DNA of 64,000 nt, taken from NCBI GenBank assembly GCA_002748755.1, contig PDTD01000008.1:81271-145270 (forward strand), written 5' to 3'. The position numbers and the translations under genes were made by a program. Of this stretch, positions 8,805 to 18,550 are shown in pieces; position 1 is the first letter of the stretch; each line of letters begins with the position of its first letter. The DNA comes from Desulfobulbus propionicus (lineage in GTDB: Bacteria; Desulfobacterota; Desulfobulbia; Desulfobulbales; Desulfobulbaceae). Below the pieces are notes generated by a model. It saw only the letters and a program-made list of their open reading frames with translations, had not been told where the DNA came from and did not search any database.

Positions 8805-10205
8805 TCAACGGCCGTACTCATCATCAAAGCGGACAATATCATCCTCTCCCAGATAACTGCCGATCTGTACTTCAATCAATTCCAAGGGGATGACCCCGGG
8901 ATTCTCAAGGCGGTGTTTAATGCCGCCCGGAATATAGGTTGACTGATTTTCATGTAGCAGAAAAGTATCCTCCCCGTGTACGATGCGAGCCGTTCCGGTC
9001 ACGACTATCCAATGTTCATGACGATGATGATGCATCTGTAAAGAGAGTTTCGCACCAGGCTTGACCGTTATTCTCTTGATCTGAAACCGCTCATGCATTT
9101 CCAGGATGGTATACTCCCCCCAAGGGCGATAAACGGTCTTATGTGTTTGAAACTCGTCTCGTTTTTCTTTTTTCAGACGAGTAACGACTTTCTTAACATC
9201 CTGGGAGCAGTCCATGGGTGCGACCAAAACAGCATCCGCAGTCTCCACAACCATAATATCCTTCAGTCCCACCGCAGCGACCAAGGTATGTTCTGCCCTG
9301 ACCAGCGAATTTTCCACATCTTCAAGTAACACATCGCCGCTGGTGACATTGCCCTGATCATCCTTTGCCGACACCTCCCACAATGCTCTCCATGATCCTA
9401 TATCGCTCCAGCCCATATCCGCTTCCACCACGGCCGCATTGGCTGTTTTTTCCATCACGGCATAGTCGAGGGATTCATCTGGACAACGGAGCATAGCCTC
9501 TTTTGCAAAGCGAAAAAACAAGCCATCTTTCTCTCCTTTGGCCACCGCCTGCTCCATGACAGACGATATATCAGGCGCGTATTCGCTCATTTCCCTCAGC
9601 AATGCCTGTGCAGTAAAGGCAAACATACCGCTGTTCCAAAGATAGCTACCACTTTGCAAGTATGCCTGCGCTGTCTCCAAATCCGGTTTTTCCACAAAAC
9701 GATCCACCTGATTATCCTTGCCCTTGCGTATATACCCATATCCGGTTTCAGGATGATCAGGGGGGATGCCGAAGGTTACCAGGAAACCGGCCAAGGCCAT
9801 CTTTTCAGCCTCCCCCACAGCCCGAGCGAAATTTTCGGTGCTGGTAATCAGATGATCAGCCGGCAAAACCAACAGCACCTGCTCATGCTCCCCCTGTTCA
9901 GCACTATAGAGCGCGGCACCGCAGACAGCCGGGGCCGTATTTTTTCCTACAGGTTCCAGCAGCAGGGTGCATTCCGAAAAGACGCCCAGCTCCTCCACCT
10001 GGGTTTGAACCATAAACCGGTGCTCCTCTCCGACAACAATCACGGGCGGCAGGGCATCGGGCAATCGGGCAACCCTGAGAACGGTATTTTGTAGCAACGA
10101 ATAATCACCGGTTAGGCTTAAAACCTGTTTAGGGTACAGTTCACGGGAAAGCGGCCACAGCCTGGAACCAGTTCCGCCAGCAAGAATAATGGGTTGTATG
10201 GACAT
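8805..10205 (-). CDS. manC: Mannose-1-phosphate guanylyltransferase / mannose-6-phosphate isomerase
   Basis: Makes GDP-mannose from mannose-1-phosphate and GTP for surface polysaccharide. The N-terminal nucleotidyltransferase opens with PIILAGGTGSRLWPLSRE and carries PLSRELYPKQ and FVEKPD. The C-terminal cupin holds the isomerase site (MHHHRHEHWIVVTGTA). Its 466 residues match the bifunctional type II family. GAGGAG precedes the ATG. It follows manB on the same strand with a 119-nt gap and is probably co-transcribed. Confidence 0.96.
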   Translation of the reverse strand: MSIQPIILAGGTGSRLWPLSRELYPKQVLSLTGDYSLLQNTVLRVARLPDALPPVIVVGEEHRFMVQTQVEELGVFSECTLLLEPVGKNTAPAVCGAALYSAEQGEHEQVLLVLPADHLITSTENFARAVGEAEKMALAGFLVTFGIPPDHPETGYGYIRKGKDNQVDRFVEKPDLETAQAYLQSGSYLWNSGMFAFTAQALLREMSEYAPDISSVMEQAVAKGEKDGLFFRFAKEAMLRCPDESLDYAVMEKTANAAVVEADMGWSDIGSWRALWEVSAKDDQGNVTSGDVLLEDVENSLVRAEHTLVAAVGLKDIMVVETADAVLVAPMDCSQDVKKVVTRLKKEKRDEFQTHKTVYRPWGEYTILEMHERFQIKRITVKPGAKLSLQMHHHRHEHWIVVTGTARIVHGEDTFLLHENQSTYIPGGIKHRLENPGVIPLELIEVQIGSYLGEDDIVRFDDEYGR

Positions 10206-10324
10206 GAGCGCTCCTCATCTTTATTGTTCTTCACAACAGTACCGGTGCATCGAAACACGCAGGATAAAGGTGCCTGCTGTCCCTGAATCCGCAGGTGTTC
10301 TCAATACAAGGACCCGGGACATAC

Positions 10325-11698
10325 TCACTCTTGACGGATAACGGCCAGTAATTCCCTGGTTTTGACTGCAAGCAAGTCTGCGTCGCCACGGGTTTCTACG
10401 TTCAGCCTGAGAACAGGCTCGGTATTTGACTTGCGGATATTAAAACGATAGTCGGCAAAGGTCACGGATATACCGTCAACATAGTCCACCTGACCCTCAG
10501 CGTAACGCTGTTCGATCTCTTTCAAGACAGCTTCTGGATCAGGCACGACAGTATTGATCTCACCACTGACAGGAAAAGCCTGCATCATGGCCTCTACCAT
10601 AGTGGACAAAGCTTTTTTCCGCTGACTCATCAACTGCGTGACCAAGAGCCAGGGAATCATACCGGAATCACAATACCCGAAATCACGAAAGTAATGGTGG
10701 GCCGACATTTCCCCACCATAGACAGCATTGCAAGCCCGCATCTCCTCCTTAATAAAAGCATGTCCGGTTCTGCTCATCACCGGGGTGCCACCAAGCCGGG
10801 TGACGACTTCTCTCGTATTCCAGGTCAACCTAGGGTCATGCACAACCTTCTCCCCAGGGTATCTCTGCAAAAGTGCCGCCCCCAGAAAGCCTACGATATA
10901 ATATCCCTCAATGAAACGCCCCTGTTCGTCAAAGAAGAAGCATCGGTCAAAATCTCCATCCCAGGCTATACCCAAATCTGCCTTGTAGTGTTGCACAGCC
11001 TCAGCCGTTGCCTGCCTGTTGTCAGGCAGCAGCGGGTTGGGTACACCGTTGGGAAAGGTGCCGTCAGGCTGCTCCTGAATACGGTGAAAGGTAAAAGGCA
11101 GGTGTGTTTCCAACAAATCGATTATAGGACCGGCACAACCATTGCCGGGGTTGACTACCAGGGTCAACGGTTGCAGCCGGGTAGGTTCGACATAAGACAG
11201 CAAATGTTTGATATATTCTTCTTTACCAAGCTGGTGCTCACGGGTGCCAGGCTCTGAAACGGGATGAAGCAAGCCGTGCGCCGCTTGATACTGCCCCATT
11301 TTTTCAGCAATGGTCCGCAGCCCGCTGTCCCCTGAGACAGGACGTGCCCCCTTTTGAACAATCTTCATCCCATTATAATCCGCAGGATTATGGCTGGCGG
11401 TGACCATTATACCGCCATCAATACCGGCGTCTTCCCCGTGGAAGACCGCAAAATAGACCTCCTCAGTGCCGCATAGGCCAAGATCAAGGACATCCACCCC
11501 ACATGCAAGGAAGCTCCCAATCAGGGCTTCTGACAAGGCCGGACTGGACAGCCGCATATCCCTGCCGACAACAACCCTTGAGGGTGAAAAAAGCTCACAG
11601 TAGGCTCTGCCGATCCCGGAGGCCAGATCTTCGTCCAGCTCTTCGGGAACTCTGCCTCGAATGTCATAGGCCGTACAACAGGCAGGCAATTGTTTCAT
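10325..11698 (-). CDS. manB: Phosphomannomutase / phosphoglucomutase
   Basis: Interconverts hexose-6- and hexose-1-phosphates, feeding ManC with mannose-1-phosphate. The phosphoserine loop TASHNPADYNG, the metal loop DGDFDRCFFFD and the sugar-binding GGEMSAHHYFRDF are all intact. The phosphate-binding C-terminal RKSNTEPVLRLNVE is also intact. Length (457) is normal. Its start lies 147 nt from the divergent rmlA start, so the two operons share a control region. Confidence 0.96.
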   Translation of the reverse strand: MKQLPACCTAYDIRGRVPEELDEDLASGIGRAYCELFSPSRVVVGRDMRLSSPALSEALIGSFLACGVDVLDLGLCGTEEVYFAVFHGEDAGIDGGIMVTASHNPADYNGMKIVQKGARPVSGDSGLRTIAEKMGQYQAAHGLLHPVSEPGTREHQLGKEEYIKHLLSYVEPTRLQPLTLVVNPGNGCAGPIIDLLETHLPFTFHRIQEQPDGTFPNGVPNPLLPDNRQATAEAVQHYKADLGIAWDGDFDRCFFFDEQGRFIEGYYIVGFLGAALLQRYPGEKVVHDPRLTWNTREVVTRLGGTPVMSRTGHAFIKEEMRACNAVYGGEMSAHHYFRDFGYCDSGMIPWLLVTQLMSQRKKALSTMVEAMMQAFPVSGEINTVVPDPEAVLKEIEQRYAEGQVDYVDGISVTFADYRFNIRKSNTEPVLRLNVETRGDADLLAVKTRELLAVIRQE

Positions 11699-11845
11699 GG
11701 GACAATTTTCTCCTCGTGTTTGAAAAAACAGACAATATACGGTAATACCTATGTCTCAGTGTACCGCATCCTACACAGAAATAAAACAGGATACCTGCCT
11801 GTATACCCCATCCATGCATGAGCAAAGACAGAACGGAGACCCACA

Positions 11846-12709
11846 TTGAAAGGTATTGTACTCGCAGGCGGTTCAGGAACCCGCCTCTATCCCCTGACCC
11901 GTGTCATCAGTAAACAGCTGATTCCGGTCTATGACAAACCCATGATCTACTATCCCCTGTCCGTTCTCATGCTGGCAGGAATCAGGGATATTCTCATTAT
12001 TTCAACCCCCAAGGATCTTCCCAGGTTCAAGGAACTGTTTGGTGACGGCAGTCACATCGGCCTCTCTATGCAGTACGCCGAACAACCCAGGCCCGAGGGG
12101 CTGGCCCAGGCCTTTCTTATCGGTAAAAATTTTATACAAGACGACGCTGTCTGTCTTGTCCTTGGTGACAATATTTTTTTCGGGCACGGCTTCGGAGAAA
12201 TTGTTTCCCGTTGCAGCAACCTAACCGACGGCGGCACCATTTTCGGCTACCTGGTCAAGGATCCTCATCGATATGGTGTGGTTGAGTTCGATAATGACAA
12301 CACAGTCATTGGCATCGAAGAAAAACCGAAAAAACCCAAATCCAGATATGCTGTCCCTGGCCTTTATTTTTACGACAACCAGGTCGTCGAAGTGGCGCAA
12401 TCCATCAAACCGTCTCCCAGGGGAGAACTTGAGATCACCGATATCAACAACTTCTATCTGCAGCAAAGGAAGCTCACCGTGGAGATCCTGGGACGGGGAT
12501 TCTGCTGGCTCGATACCGGCACCCACGAATCACTCCAGCAGGCTTCAAGTTACGTCCAGGCTGTCCAAGAACGGCAGGGACTCAAAATTGCCTGTATCGA
12601 AGAAATTGCCTACCGCCTTGATTATATTGGTCCACGTGAGGTTGAACAGCTCGCCTCCACCATGATGAAAAACCAGTACGGTCAATATCTCATGGAATTA
12701 ATCCAGTAA
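11846..12709 (+). CDS. rmlA: Glucose-1-phosphate thymidylyltransferase
   Basis: First step of dTDP-L-rhamnose synthesis, making dTDP-glucose. Signature N-terminus [20 protein letters not shown], then [18 protein letters not shown], and the active-site region [12 protein letters not shown] and IEEKP are present. The length (287) is standard. TTG at 11846 is the apparent start, after GGAGACCCACA. rmlD follows after 27 nt; rmlB and rmlC are not in this window. Confidence 0.96.
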   Translation: MKGIVLAGGSGTRLYPLTRVISKQLIPVYDKPMIYYPLSVLMLAGIRDILIISTPKDLPRFKELFGDGSHIGLSMQYAEQPRPEGLAQAFLIGKNFIQDDAVCLVLGDNIFFGHGFGEIVSRCSNLTDGGTIFGYLVKDPHRYGVVEFDNDNTVIGIEEKPKKPKSRYAVPGLYFYDNQVVEVAQSIKPSPRGELEITDINNFYLQQRKLTVEILGRGFCWLDTGTHESLQQASSYVQAVQERQGLKIACIEEIAYRLDYIGPREVEQLASTMMKNQYGQYLMELIQ

Positions 12710-12736
12710 CCCATACACTCAAGAAAAAAGAAAAGC

Positions 12737-13609
12737 ATGAATATTCTCATTACCGGCGCCAACGGTCAATTAGGCAGTGATTGCAAAACCATTCTTGCAC
12801 CCAAACATACACTCTGCTGCTGTGACGTGGAACGGGTGGACATTACGGATCCTAAGCAGGTGGCCGACATCTTCGCCGACCACCGCCCCGAAGTCCTCAT
12901 CAATTGCGCAGCCTATACTGCAGTTGATGCCTGTGAAAGCAACCAAGAGCAATGCAGGGCTATTAATGCTCTTGGACCGGGTTATTTGGCGGAACAATGC
13001 CGCCGATATGACACCAGACTTATTCAGGTCTCCACAGATTATGTGTATGACGGCAGGAAGGCGCCTCCTCAGCCATACTATGAAAGCGACACACCCAATC
13101 CACTTTCCATCTATGGCAAAACAAAACTTGAGGGCGACCAGGCTGTTGCCGGACACGCCAATCACGTTATTCTCCGTACTGCATGGCTCTATGGGATCAA
13201 CGGCAAAAACTTCCTGAAGACAATGCTCAAACTGGCCGTCTCCGACCCGACAAAAACGATCCGGGTGGTGGATGACCAGTACGGCTCTCTAACCTGGTCT
13301 TGGCGCCTGGCCGAGCAGATCGAACGATTGGTCGAGTCCGATCTTACCGGGGTAGTGCATGGCAGTTCAGAAGGGTACGCCACCTGGTACGAATCAGCAC
13401 GTTACTTTCTCGATGCCATGGGAGTGACATACAGCATGGAGCCCTGCACTACTGCAGAGTACCCGACCCCTGCTGTTCGACCCGGAAACTCCATCCTTGA
13501 AAACAACTGTCTTAAAGCCAATGGCCTCAATATCATGCAGGATTGGCGTGCAGACGTGGACGAATTTGTCCATCAATACCGGGCCAGGCTGCTGGATGAG
13601 ATACAGTAA
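12737..13609 (+). CDS. rmlD: dTDP-4-dehydrorhamnose reductase
   Basis: Last step of dTDP-L-rhamnose synthesis, an NAD(P)H-dependent SDR. The Rossmann motif GANGQLGSDC opens the protein, the STDYVYDG segment carries the serine/threonine, and YGKTKLEGD holds the catalytic tyrosine and lysine. The length is 290. It is the second gene of an rmlA-rmlD pair; the missing rmlBC steps must be encoded elsewhere. Confidence 0.95.
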   Translation: MNILITGANGQLGSDCKTILAPKHTLCCCDVERVDITDPKQVADIFADHRPEVLINCAAYTAVDACESNQEQCRAINALGPGYLAEQCRRYDTRLIQVSTDYVYDGRKAPPQPYYESDTPNPLSIYGKTKLEGDQAVAGHANHVILRTAWLYGINGKNFLKTMLKLAVSDPTKTIRVVDDQYGSLTWSWRLAEQIERLVESDLTGVVHGSSEGYATWYESARYFLDAMGVTYSMEPCTTAEYPTPAVRPGNSILENNCLKANGLNIMQDWRADVDEFVHQYRARLLDEIQ

Positions 13610-13688
13610 AAAAGGAACAAGCGAAACGGCGGGCGATCATGGCACCGCTGCCGCCTTGGCCACCGGGTAGATCATGAGAGTTCACAAG

Positions 13689-13722
13689 AGCCTGGATCCG
13701 CCATAAATGATCCAGGCTTTTG
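13689..13722 (+). terminator. Terminator after rmlD
   Basis: Perfect 10-bp inverted repeat AGCCTGGATC/GATCCAGGCT (13689-13698 and 13709-13718) followed by TTTTG, between the convergent rmlD and cvpA-like genes. Confidence 0.8.
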
Positions 13723-13749
13723 CTGACCATGTTTCCCTGTGCCCCTACG

Positions 13750-14292
13750 CTACGGCTTCTCTTCCCCCTGTATGGCAGGCTCCTTGATCTGGAGATACTG
13801 TTGCAGCTTGGAATCATGTATCAATACCCTTAACTGCTCAGCCCCAAACTGAAGGTAGGGGGTGCTCAATGACTTGGGCAGTATACTGTTGGTCGCAGAG
13901 AGGCTGGATGCCAGAAACATAAAGAGCAGGGAGGCAAATATATATGCCTTGACGACGCCCAGAACTCCTCCAAGAACACGATCAAACCAGCCCAACAGGG
14001 CAATTTCCAGAACTTTGCGCACCAGTCTCCCCAACAGGCCGAAGCCAAGGATTGCGAGCAGAAAAATACAGGCAAAACACACCAGAAATGTCACCTTGGG
14101 GTTTTCTATATACCCCTCAACGTAGGGCACGACTAGGCCATGATACCTGGCTGCAAGCCAATAACCGCCAATCAGAGCGAAGAAAGCTGCAAGCTGGCGT
14201 ATCAAGCCAACCCACAGCCCTCTGACGAGAAAAAAAAGCACAAGCAAAAAAACGACACCATCTAAAATGGTCCAAGAGGGCAGACTGTTCAT
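13750..14292 (-). CDS. CvpA family membrane protein
   Basis: A 180-residue inner-membrane protein with about four hydrophobic segments. The family-typical start ILDGVVFLLVLFFLVRGLWVG, GLIRQLAAFFALIGGYW and the segment LLGWFDRVLGGVLGVVKAYI are seen. CvpA relatives are linked to colicin V production, envelope homeostasis and purF-adjacent loci. The ATG at 14292 is preferred over an in-frame start at 14415 because the extra 41 residues are not hydrophobic and look non-coding. No clear Shine-Dalgarno sequence is visible. Confidence 0.8.
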   Translation of the reverse strand: MNSLPSWTILDGVVFLLVLFFLVRGLWVGLIRQLAAFFALIGGYWLAARYHGLVVPYVEGYIENPKVTFLVCFACIFLLAILGFGLLGRLVRKVLEIALLGWFDRVLGGVLGVVKAYIFASLLFMFLASSLSATNSILPKSLSTPYLQFGAEQLRVLIHDSKLQQYLQIKEPAIQGEEKP

Positions 14293-14402
14293 TGTTTCTG
14301 TTTTAAGGTACAGGCAATACAGCCAAAGCATAGATACCTCCGCATCCCCTCGGAGACGGGAGGAGAACCGTACTGACGAATACCACAATTCTACACCTTT
14401 TG

Positions 14403-15254
14403 ATGATTTTAACAAGCCCAGACAACACCGCCATGCATTTGGCTCAAACCATCGCCCACGCCGCGAGCTGGGACAACACCACCCTCCACCTGCCCTTTTT
14501 TACCGAGGGGCGCCACGCTGCAGCAGTTGTCGACCTTACACACCTGCAACAACACCTCCGGCAGGACGCTGACGTTTTATGGCAACAGCTCCTCCTTTCT
14601 CCCAGCGAGTTGGATCTCTTTACCTCCTTCACCTTTGAAAAAAGATATGTGGAATGGCTGGGAGGCAGAATTGCAGCAAAATATGCTTTGCGAACTCTTT
14701 GCTACCGAAATCACCGGCCGCAACCAGTGTGGTCGGAATGCTCCATCCTACCCGATCAAGTCGGCCGACCCACCCTTTTTTCAGCCCCAGAGCTTGCCTG
14801 CTCAGTTTCCATAAGTCATAGTTCAAGGTATGCAGCCGCCCTTGTTTCCCTGGATACAGCCTGCGGCCTGGACATACAGTACCAAACCGATAAACTCGTC
14901 CGCCTGCGGGAAAAATTTAGCGATGTCTTGGAACAGCAGGTTGTCATCCCCATCGGCAATTCCCTGACAGGACTCACCCTGATCTGGACAGCCAAGGAGG
15001 CTGTGAAAAAATGCGCGCTTTCACAGCAACCTGGCCTGTTTCACACTATCAGAGTCACTGCCATGGAATCTGGAAAGACCAGCAAGGACTGGACGCTGTC
15101 CTGCAGTATACGGGAAGGGAGCTACACCAACACCATCATGGTCAGTCTGATGCAATGGCGGGGGTATCTCTGCGCCTTTTGTACAAGGAAGCACGCAAGC
15201 AAAACCCACAACCCCACCTCTACCAGGAGGAGAACCAATGCCGGAACTCCCTGA
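14403..15254 (+). CDS. 4'-phosphopantetheinyl transferase-like protein
   Basis: Likely transfers phosphopantetheine from CoA to a carrier protein. Two core motifs of the Sfp superfamily are visible: CGLDIQ (usually GxDIE) and WTAKEAVKKCA (WxxKEAxxK), preceded by the SISHSSRYAAAL histidine-serine segment. The second metal-binding acid of the first motif is Gln here. Length of about 283 is larger than AcpS and close to the Sfp type. No Shine-Dalgarno helps decide the start. The gene overlaps mutM by 17 nt, suggesting translational coupling. Confidence 0.8.
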   Translation: MILTSPDNTAMHLAQTIAHAASWDNTTLHLPFFTEGRHAAAVVDLTHLQQHLRQDADVLWQQLLLSPSELDLFTSFTFEKRYVEWLGGRIAAKYALRTLCYRNHRPQPVWSECSILPDQVGRPTLFSAPELACSVSISHSSRYAAALVSLDTACGLDIQYQTDKLVRLREKFSDVLEQQVVIPIGNSLTGLTLIWTAKEAVKKCALSQQPGLFHTIRVTAMESGKTSKDWTLSCSIREGSYTNTIMVSLMQWRGYLCAFCTRKHASKTHNPTSTRRRTNAGTP

Positions 15255-16080
15255 AGTTGAAGTGACCAGAAAGGGACTCATCCCCCTTCTCTCCGGTCGG
15301 ACCATCACCACTATCCGGTGGAGCGGCAAACAGTTGCGGCAACCGATTGATCTACCGCTGTTACGGCAGGAATGTCTTAACCGAAGGATTCAATCCCTTG
15401 ATCGCAGGGCAAAAAACATCCTTATCCGTTTAGACAATATGGCTGTTCTCCGGCTACATCTCGGCATGACAGGAAAGCTTGCCGTAGTGGACAGCAACAC
15501 GCACCAGGCCAAGCACGACCATCTTTTTTTCACCCTGGACAATGGCCAGGAATTCCGATTCAATGATGTTCGCCGATTTGGTTTGGTAGAGATTTGGCCG
15601 AGTCATTCATCCCGACAATTGGAGCGTTCTTTTTCAAAAGAAGAAGGCCTGGAGCCCTTAAGCGGTGATTTTCAAACAGATCGGCTCAAAAGCCTGGCAT
15701 CCAAGAGAAGAGTCCCCATAAAAGCTTTTCTCATGAACAGAAAACTGATCGCCGGTATTGGCAATATTTACGCCAATGAAGCCTTGTTCCTGGCAGGAAT
15801 CAATCCCCACATCCCCGCCAACAGGATAACTCAAAAACAGTGGCATACGCTACGGGAATGCTGTATCAGGGTACTCAATCAGGCTATTGAAGCAGGCGGT
15901 ACGACCATATACGATTTTTTGGCAACCAATGGGCAGCCCGGCTACTTTCAGCTCCAGCTCAATGTCTATGGTCGGGAAGACGCTCCCTGCCCCAGATGTC
16001 AGACAGAAATAAAAAAAAGTACACTGGTCGGCCGCGCAACCTTTCATTGTCCCCGTTGCCAACCTGCACCAAAGGGGTGA
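15238..16080 (+). CDS. mutM: Formamidopyrimidine-DNA glycosylase
   Basis: Base-excision repair enzyme that removes 8-oxoguanine and cleaves the AP site. It begins MPELPEVEVTRKGL, placing the catalytic Pro2 and Glu3 correctly. The lysine in DRRAKNILI, the asparagine region GIGNIYANEALF and a C-terminal zinc finger (CPRCQ...CPRCQ, about 247-276) are intact. AGGAGGAGAACC lies just before the ATG. The length of 280 is standard. Confidence 0.97.
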   Translation: MPELPEVEVTRKGLIPLLSGRTITTIRWSGKQLRQPIDLPLLRQECLNRRIQSLDRRAKNILIRLDNMAVLRLHLGMTGKLAVVDSNTHQAKHDHLFFTLDNGQEFRFNDVRRFGLVEIWPSHSSRQLERSFSKEEGLEPLSGDFQTDRLKSLASKRRVPIKAFLMNRKLIAGIGNIYANEALFLAGINPHIPANRITQKQWHTLRECCIRVLNQAIEAGGTTIYDFLATNGQPGYFQLQLNVYGREDAPCPRCQTEIKKSTLVGRATFHCPRCQPAPKG

Positions 16081-16198
16081 GCACGCAGGGAATGGCCGAC
16101 TCAAATCGCTCGACAAAAACATCTGGACCTATACACCACCGTCGAATTCCGGACGCGAATCCGCCTTCTGTGTTGCACACATGTCCTGCCTCTAGGCG

Positions 16199-17902
16199 TT
16201 ACTGAATGTAGCCCTGTTCCTTAAGATAGAGAAATACCTCCTGAACAGCCTCGGCCGGCGTCATGCAGCTGGTATCGATGGTCAATTCCGGATGTTCGGG
16301 AGCGATATACGGATCTGAAATCCCGGTCACCCCTTTAATCAAGCCCTGACGGGCTTTGGCATACAGCCCTTTGCGGTCTCTTTGTTCACAAACCTCAAGA
16401 GGTGTAGCAACATGTATCTCTATATAGCCCCCGTATCTACTAATCAATGCACGGTTGGTTGCCCGTGGTGCTTCATAGGGGGCAATGGGCGCACACAGAG
16501 CAATGCCGCCATTCTTGGTTATCTCACTGGCGACAAACCCTATCCTGGTTACGTTAAGGTCTCGGTGTTCCTTACTAAACGTCAGTTCCGAGGATAAATT
16601 TTTTCGGACAATATCACCATCAAGCAGGGTAACAGGCCTGTCACGCAATTCCAGGAAGCGTACCATAAGCACCTTGGCAAGGGTTGATTTCCCAGAACCG
16701 GAAAGACCAGTTAAAAAGATGGTAAAGCCCTGTTTGGATCGAGGCGGGAATGCCCGTTGCATCTCTGCGATAATATTGGGATACGAATACCATTCCGGTA
16801 TATCAAGTCCCCATTCCAAACGCCTTCTCAACTCGTGTGAGGATATAGTTTTTACCTCGGCATCTCCAGACGTCTCATCAAAAAAGATGTACTTGCCTTT
16901 CTCTTCGCAGTAACCCATAGATTTCTCAGCTACCATCTGGATACCTGTCCTTTCTTGAAGCTCAGCAACAAGTTCCTGGGCAGCATGCCGAGGATAAAAC
17001 AGCTCCTGCTGCGTCCCTGCAAAGGGATCTCCGTGGTCTTCAGCCACCATGAAATGACTACAGCCAAAATTTTTACGAATTATGGCATGCCAAGCAGCTT
17101 CCCTGGGCCCGGCATATCGTTCAGCCAGAGGAGTTATCCCCAGCACGATCATATTGGCTGGAAAATGTTTGACAAATTCCTGATAACAGTGGACCTGGGT
17201 ATAATGCTCCCGGTTGCCCGGATGATCGAGCCCGACCACGGGGTGCAAAAAAAGATTTGCGCCGACCTCCCGAGCAGCAGCATACAGCATCTCCCGATGG
17301 GCGCAGTGCAGATATTCCTTGGTATGAAACCCAAGTATATTGGTCCATCCATACTGGGTAAACCGCCTGTGGATTTCAGACGGTGAACGACGAATATCTC
17401 TGAAATCGTAATGTAGGGGTAAGGAAACCCCTTCCACCGGTCCGGACACGTACCATGCCCTGGTGTGATTGAGCAGTTTGTATACCCCCGGGTGGGTCGA
17501 CGAATCCCTTGTTCCATACACCTTTTCCGCTTCATAACCTTTATCCGGCTGCCAGACGTCCTCGACAGTAAGAACGGCAAGAAGAAATCCTTCCATATCG
17601 TTGAGCGCGACTCTCTGGCCGTGATGCATTTCTTTCGCCTGTTGTTCGGAAATATCCAGGCAGATTGGTATGGTCCAAACTGTTCCATCCGGCAGGCACA
17701 TATTTTCCAGCACTGACATATAGTCTTCCTGCCCCAAGTATCCATTCAAAGGATAATAGCCTCGATTCAAGAGCAGCTCCAGATCATAAAGCTGCCTGAA
17801 ATTCAAATCAATGGATACCATCTGAACAGCCTCTTTACGCAGCAGCTCAACGCGTCGAAAATGAACAAGTAAACTTGCAGGGAATTCCAATAAATTATTC
17901 AC
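16199..17902 (-). CDS. ATP sulfurylase - APS kinase fusion with divergent sulfurylase motifs
   Basis: The protein has 567 residues. The N-terminal part (about 1-385) has the fold pattern of sulfate adenylyltransferase (AGPREAAWHAIIRKNFGCSHF is almost canonical). The C-terminal part (about 390-567) is an APS kinase with an intact P-loop GLSGSGKST (399-407) and LLDGD. The GTG start at 17902 is chosen because AGGAGG stands 4 nt before it; the longer frame to 18040 has no such support. The two sulfurylase nucleotide motifs are altered: QTRNPxHRAH reads HTKEYLHCAH (193-202) and GRDHAG reads AEDHGDP (287-293). The product would be PAPS or APS for sulfation or assimilation; sulfurylase activity is uncertain. 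Confidence 0.88.
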   Translation of the reverse strand: MNNLLEFPASLLVHFRRVELLRKEAVQMVSIDLNFRQLYDLELLLNRGYYPLNGYLGQEDYMSVLENMCLPDGTVWTIPICLDISEQQAKEMHHGQRVALNDMEGFLLAVLTVEDVWQPDKGYEAEKVYGTRDSSTHPGVYKLLNHTRAWYVSGPVEGVSLPLHYDFRDIRRSPSEIHRRFTQYGWTNILGFHTKEYLHCAHREMLYAAAREVGANLFLHPVVGLDHPGNREHYTQVHCYQEFVKHFPANMIVLGITPLAERYAGPREAAWHAIIRKNFGCSHFMVAEDHGDPFAGTQQELFYPRHAAQELVAELQERTGIQMVAEKSMGYCEEKGKYIFFDETSGDAEVKTISSHELRRRLEWGLDIPEWYSYPNIIAEMQRAFPPRSKQGFTIFLTGLSGSGKSTLAKVLMVRFLELRDRPVTLLDGDIVRKNLSSELTFSKEHRDLNVTRIGFVASEITKNGGIALCAPIAPYEAPRATNRALISRYGGYIEIHVATPLEVCEQRDRKGLYAKARQGLIKGVTGISDPYIAPEHPELTIDTSCMTPAEAVQEVFLYLKEQGYIQ

Positions 17903-18550
17903 ATGGCCTCCTCTGGCACGACCTGTTGTACGTTCTAGACATACTGTTTGATAGTTGGAGGAAATACAATAGAGACCTGTCATCCTTGCCCAGGTGTGGT
18001 TCGATGCACCTTTACAAATACATCCAAGAGCCACAACCAAGAATACAGGTTATGAAAAAAACACCATACAATATGTCGACCTGGATACCCATAAAAATCA
18101 GTATTATCATAGCTCTTGCAGACGAAAAGTATCTCTGACACCGTTGGGCATGATGCTGGCATCCCTGAAGTGCTGCCTTGGTAGCAGCATAAAAGGCAAG
18201 AAGGAAGGGATACAGTTTACCTTTGGAGAGGAACCTCTCTCTACTAACATCCGTCAGGTAGAGACAGAAAATGGCATAACAGGGATCAGACCTGCCTGGG
18301 CGATGCCCCCATTGGCTCCAGACGACAGTTTACTTTTCTTTGGTAAAATCTGGAGAGATCGTTTACCTTTTTAACACTTCATAAAAATGGTGCCGCCTCT
18401 CTTGATTTTTTTGTTTTCATTACTCAAGAATATGGCCATTTTCATGATTGTATGCCCCCGGTTTGCAAACATTTCACTACAAAGCTTCCCCAGAGTAAAA
18501 ACAGACAGAACACCTACTCTAAGAGTTGGCAAAAAACCTCAGGAACAAAT
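17903..18550. other. Gene-free stretch between sat-cysC and hpt
   Basis: About 650 nt without a supported gene. Both short frames present here lack recognisable sequence. The part nearest hpt (18380-18430) is T-rich and may contain promoter elements, but nothing is definite. Confidence 0.45.

Noticed and set aside
17994-18374. 126-codon frame upstream of hpt
   Set aside because: No family resemblance, poor start context and a biased composition; treated as non-coding.
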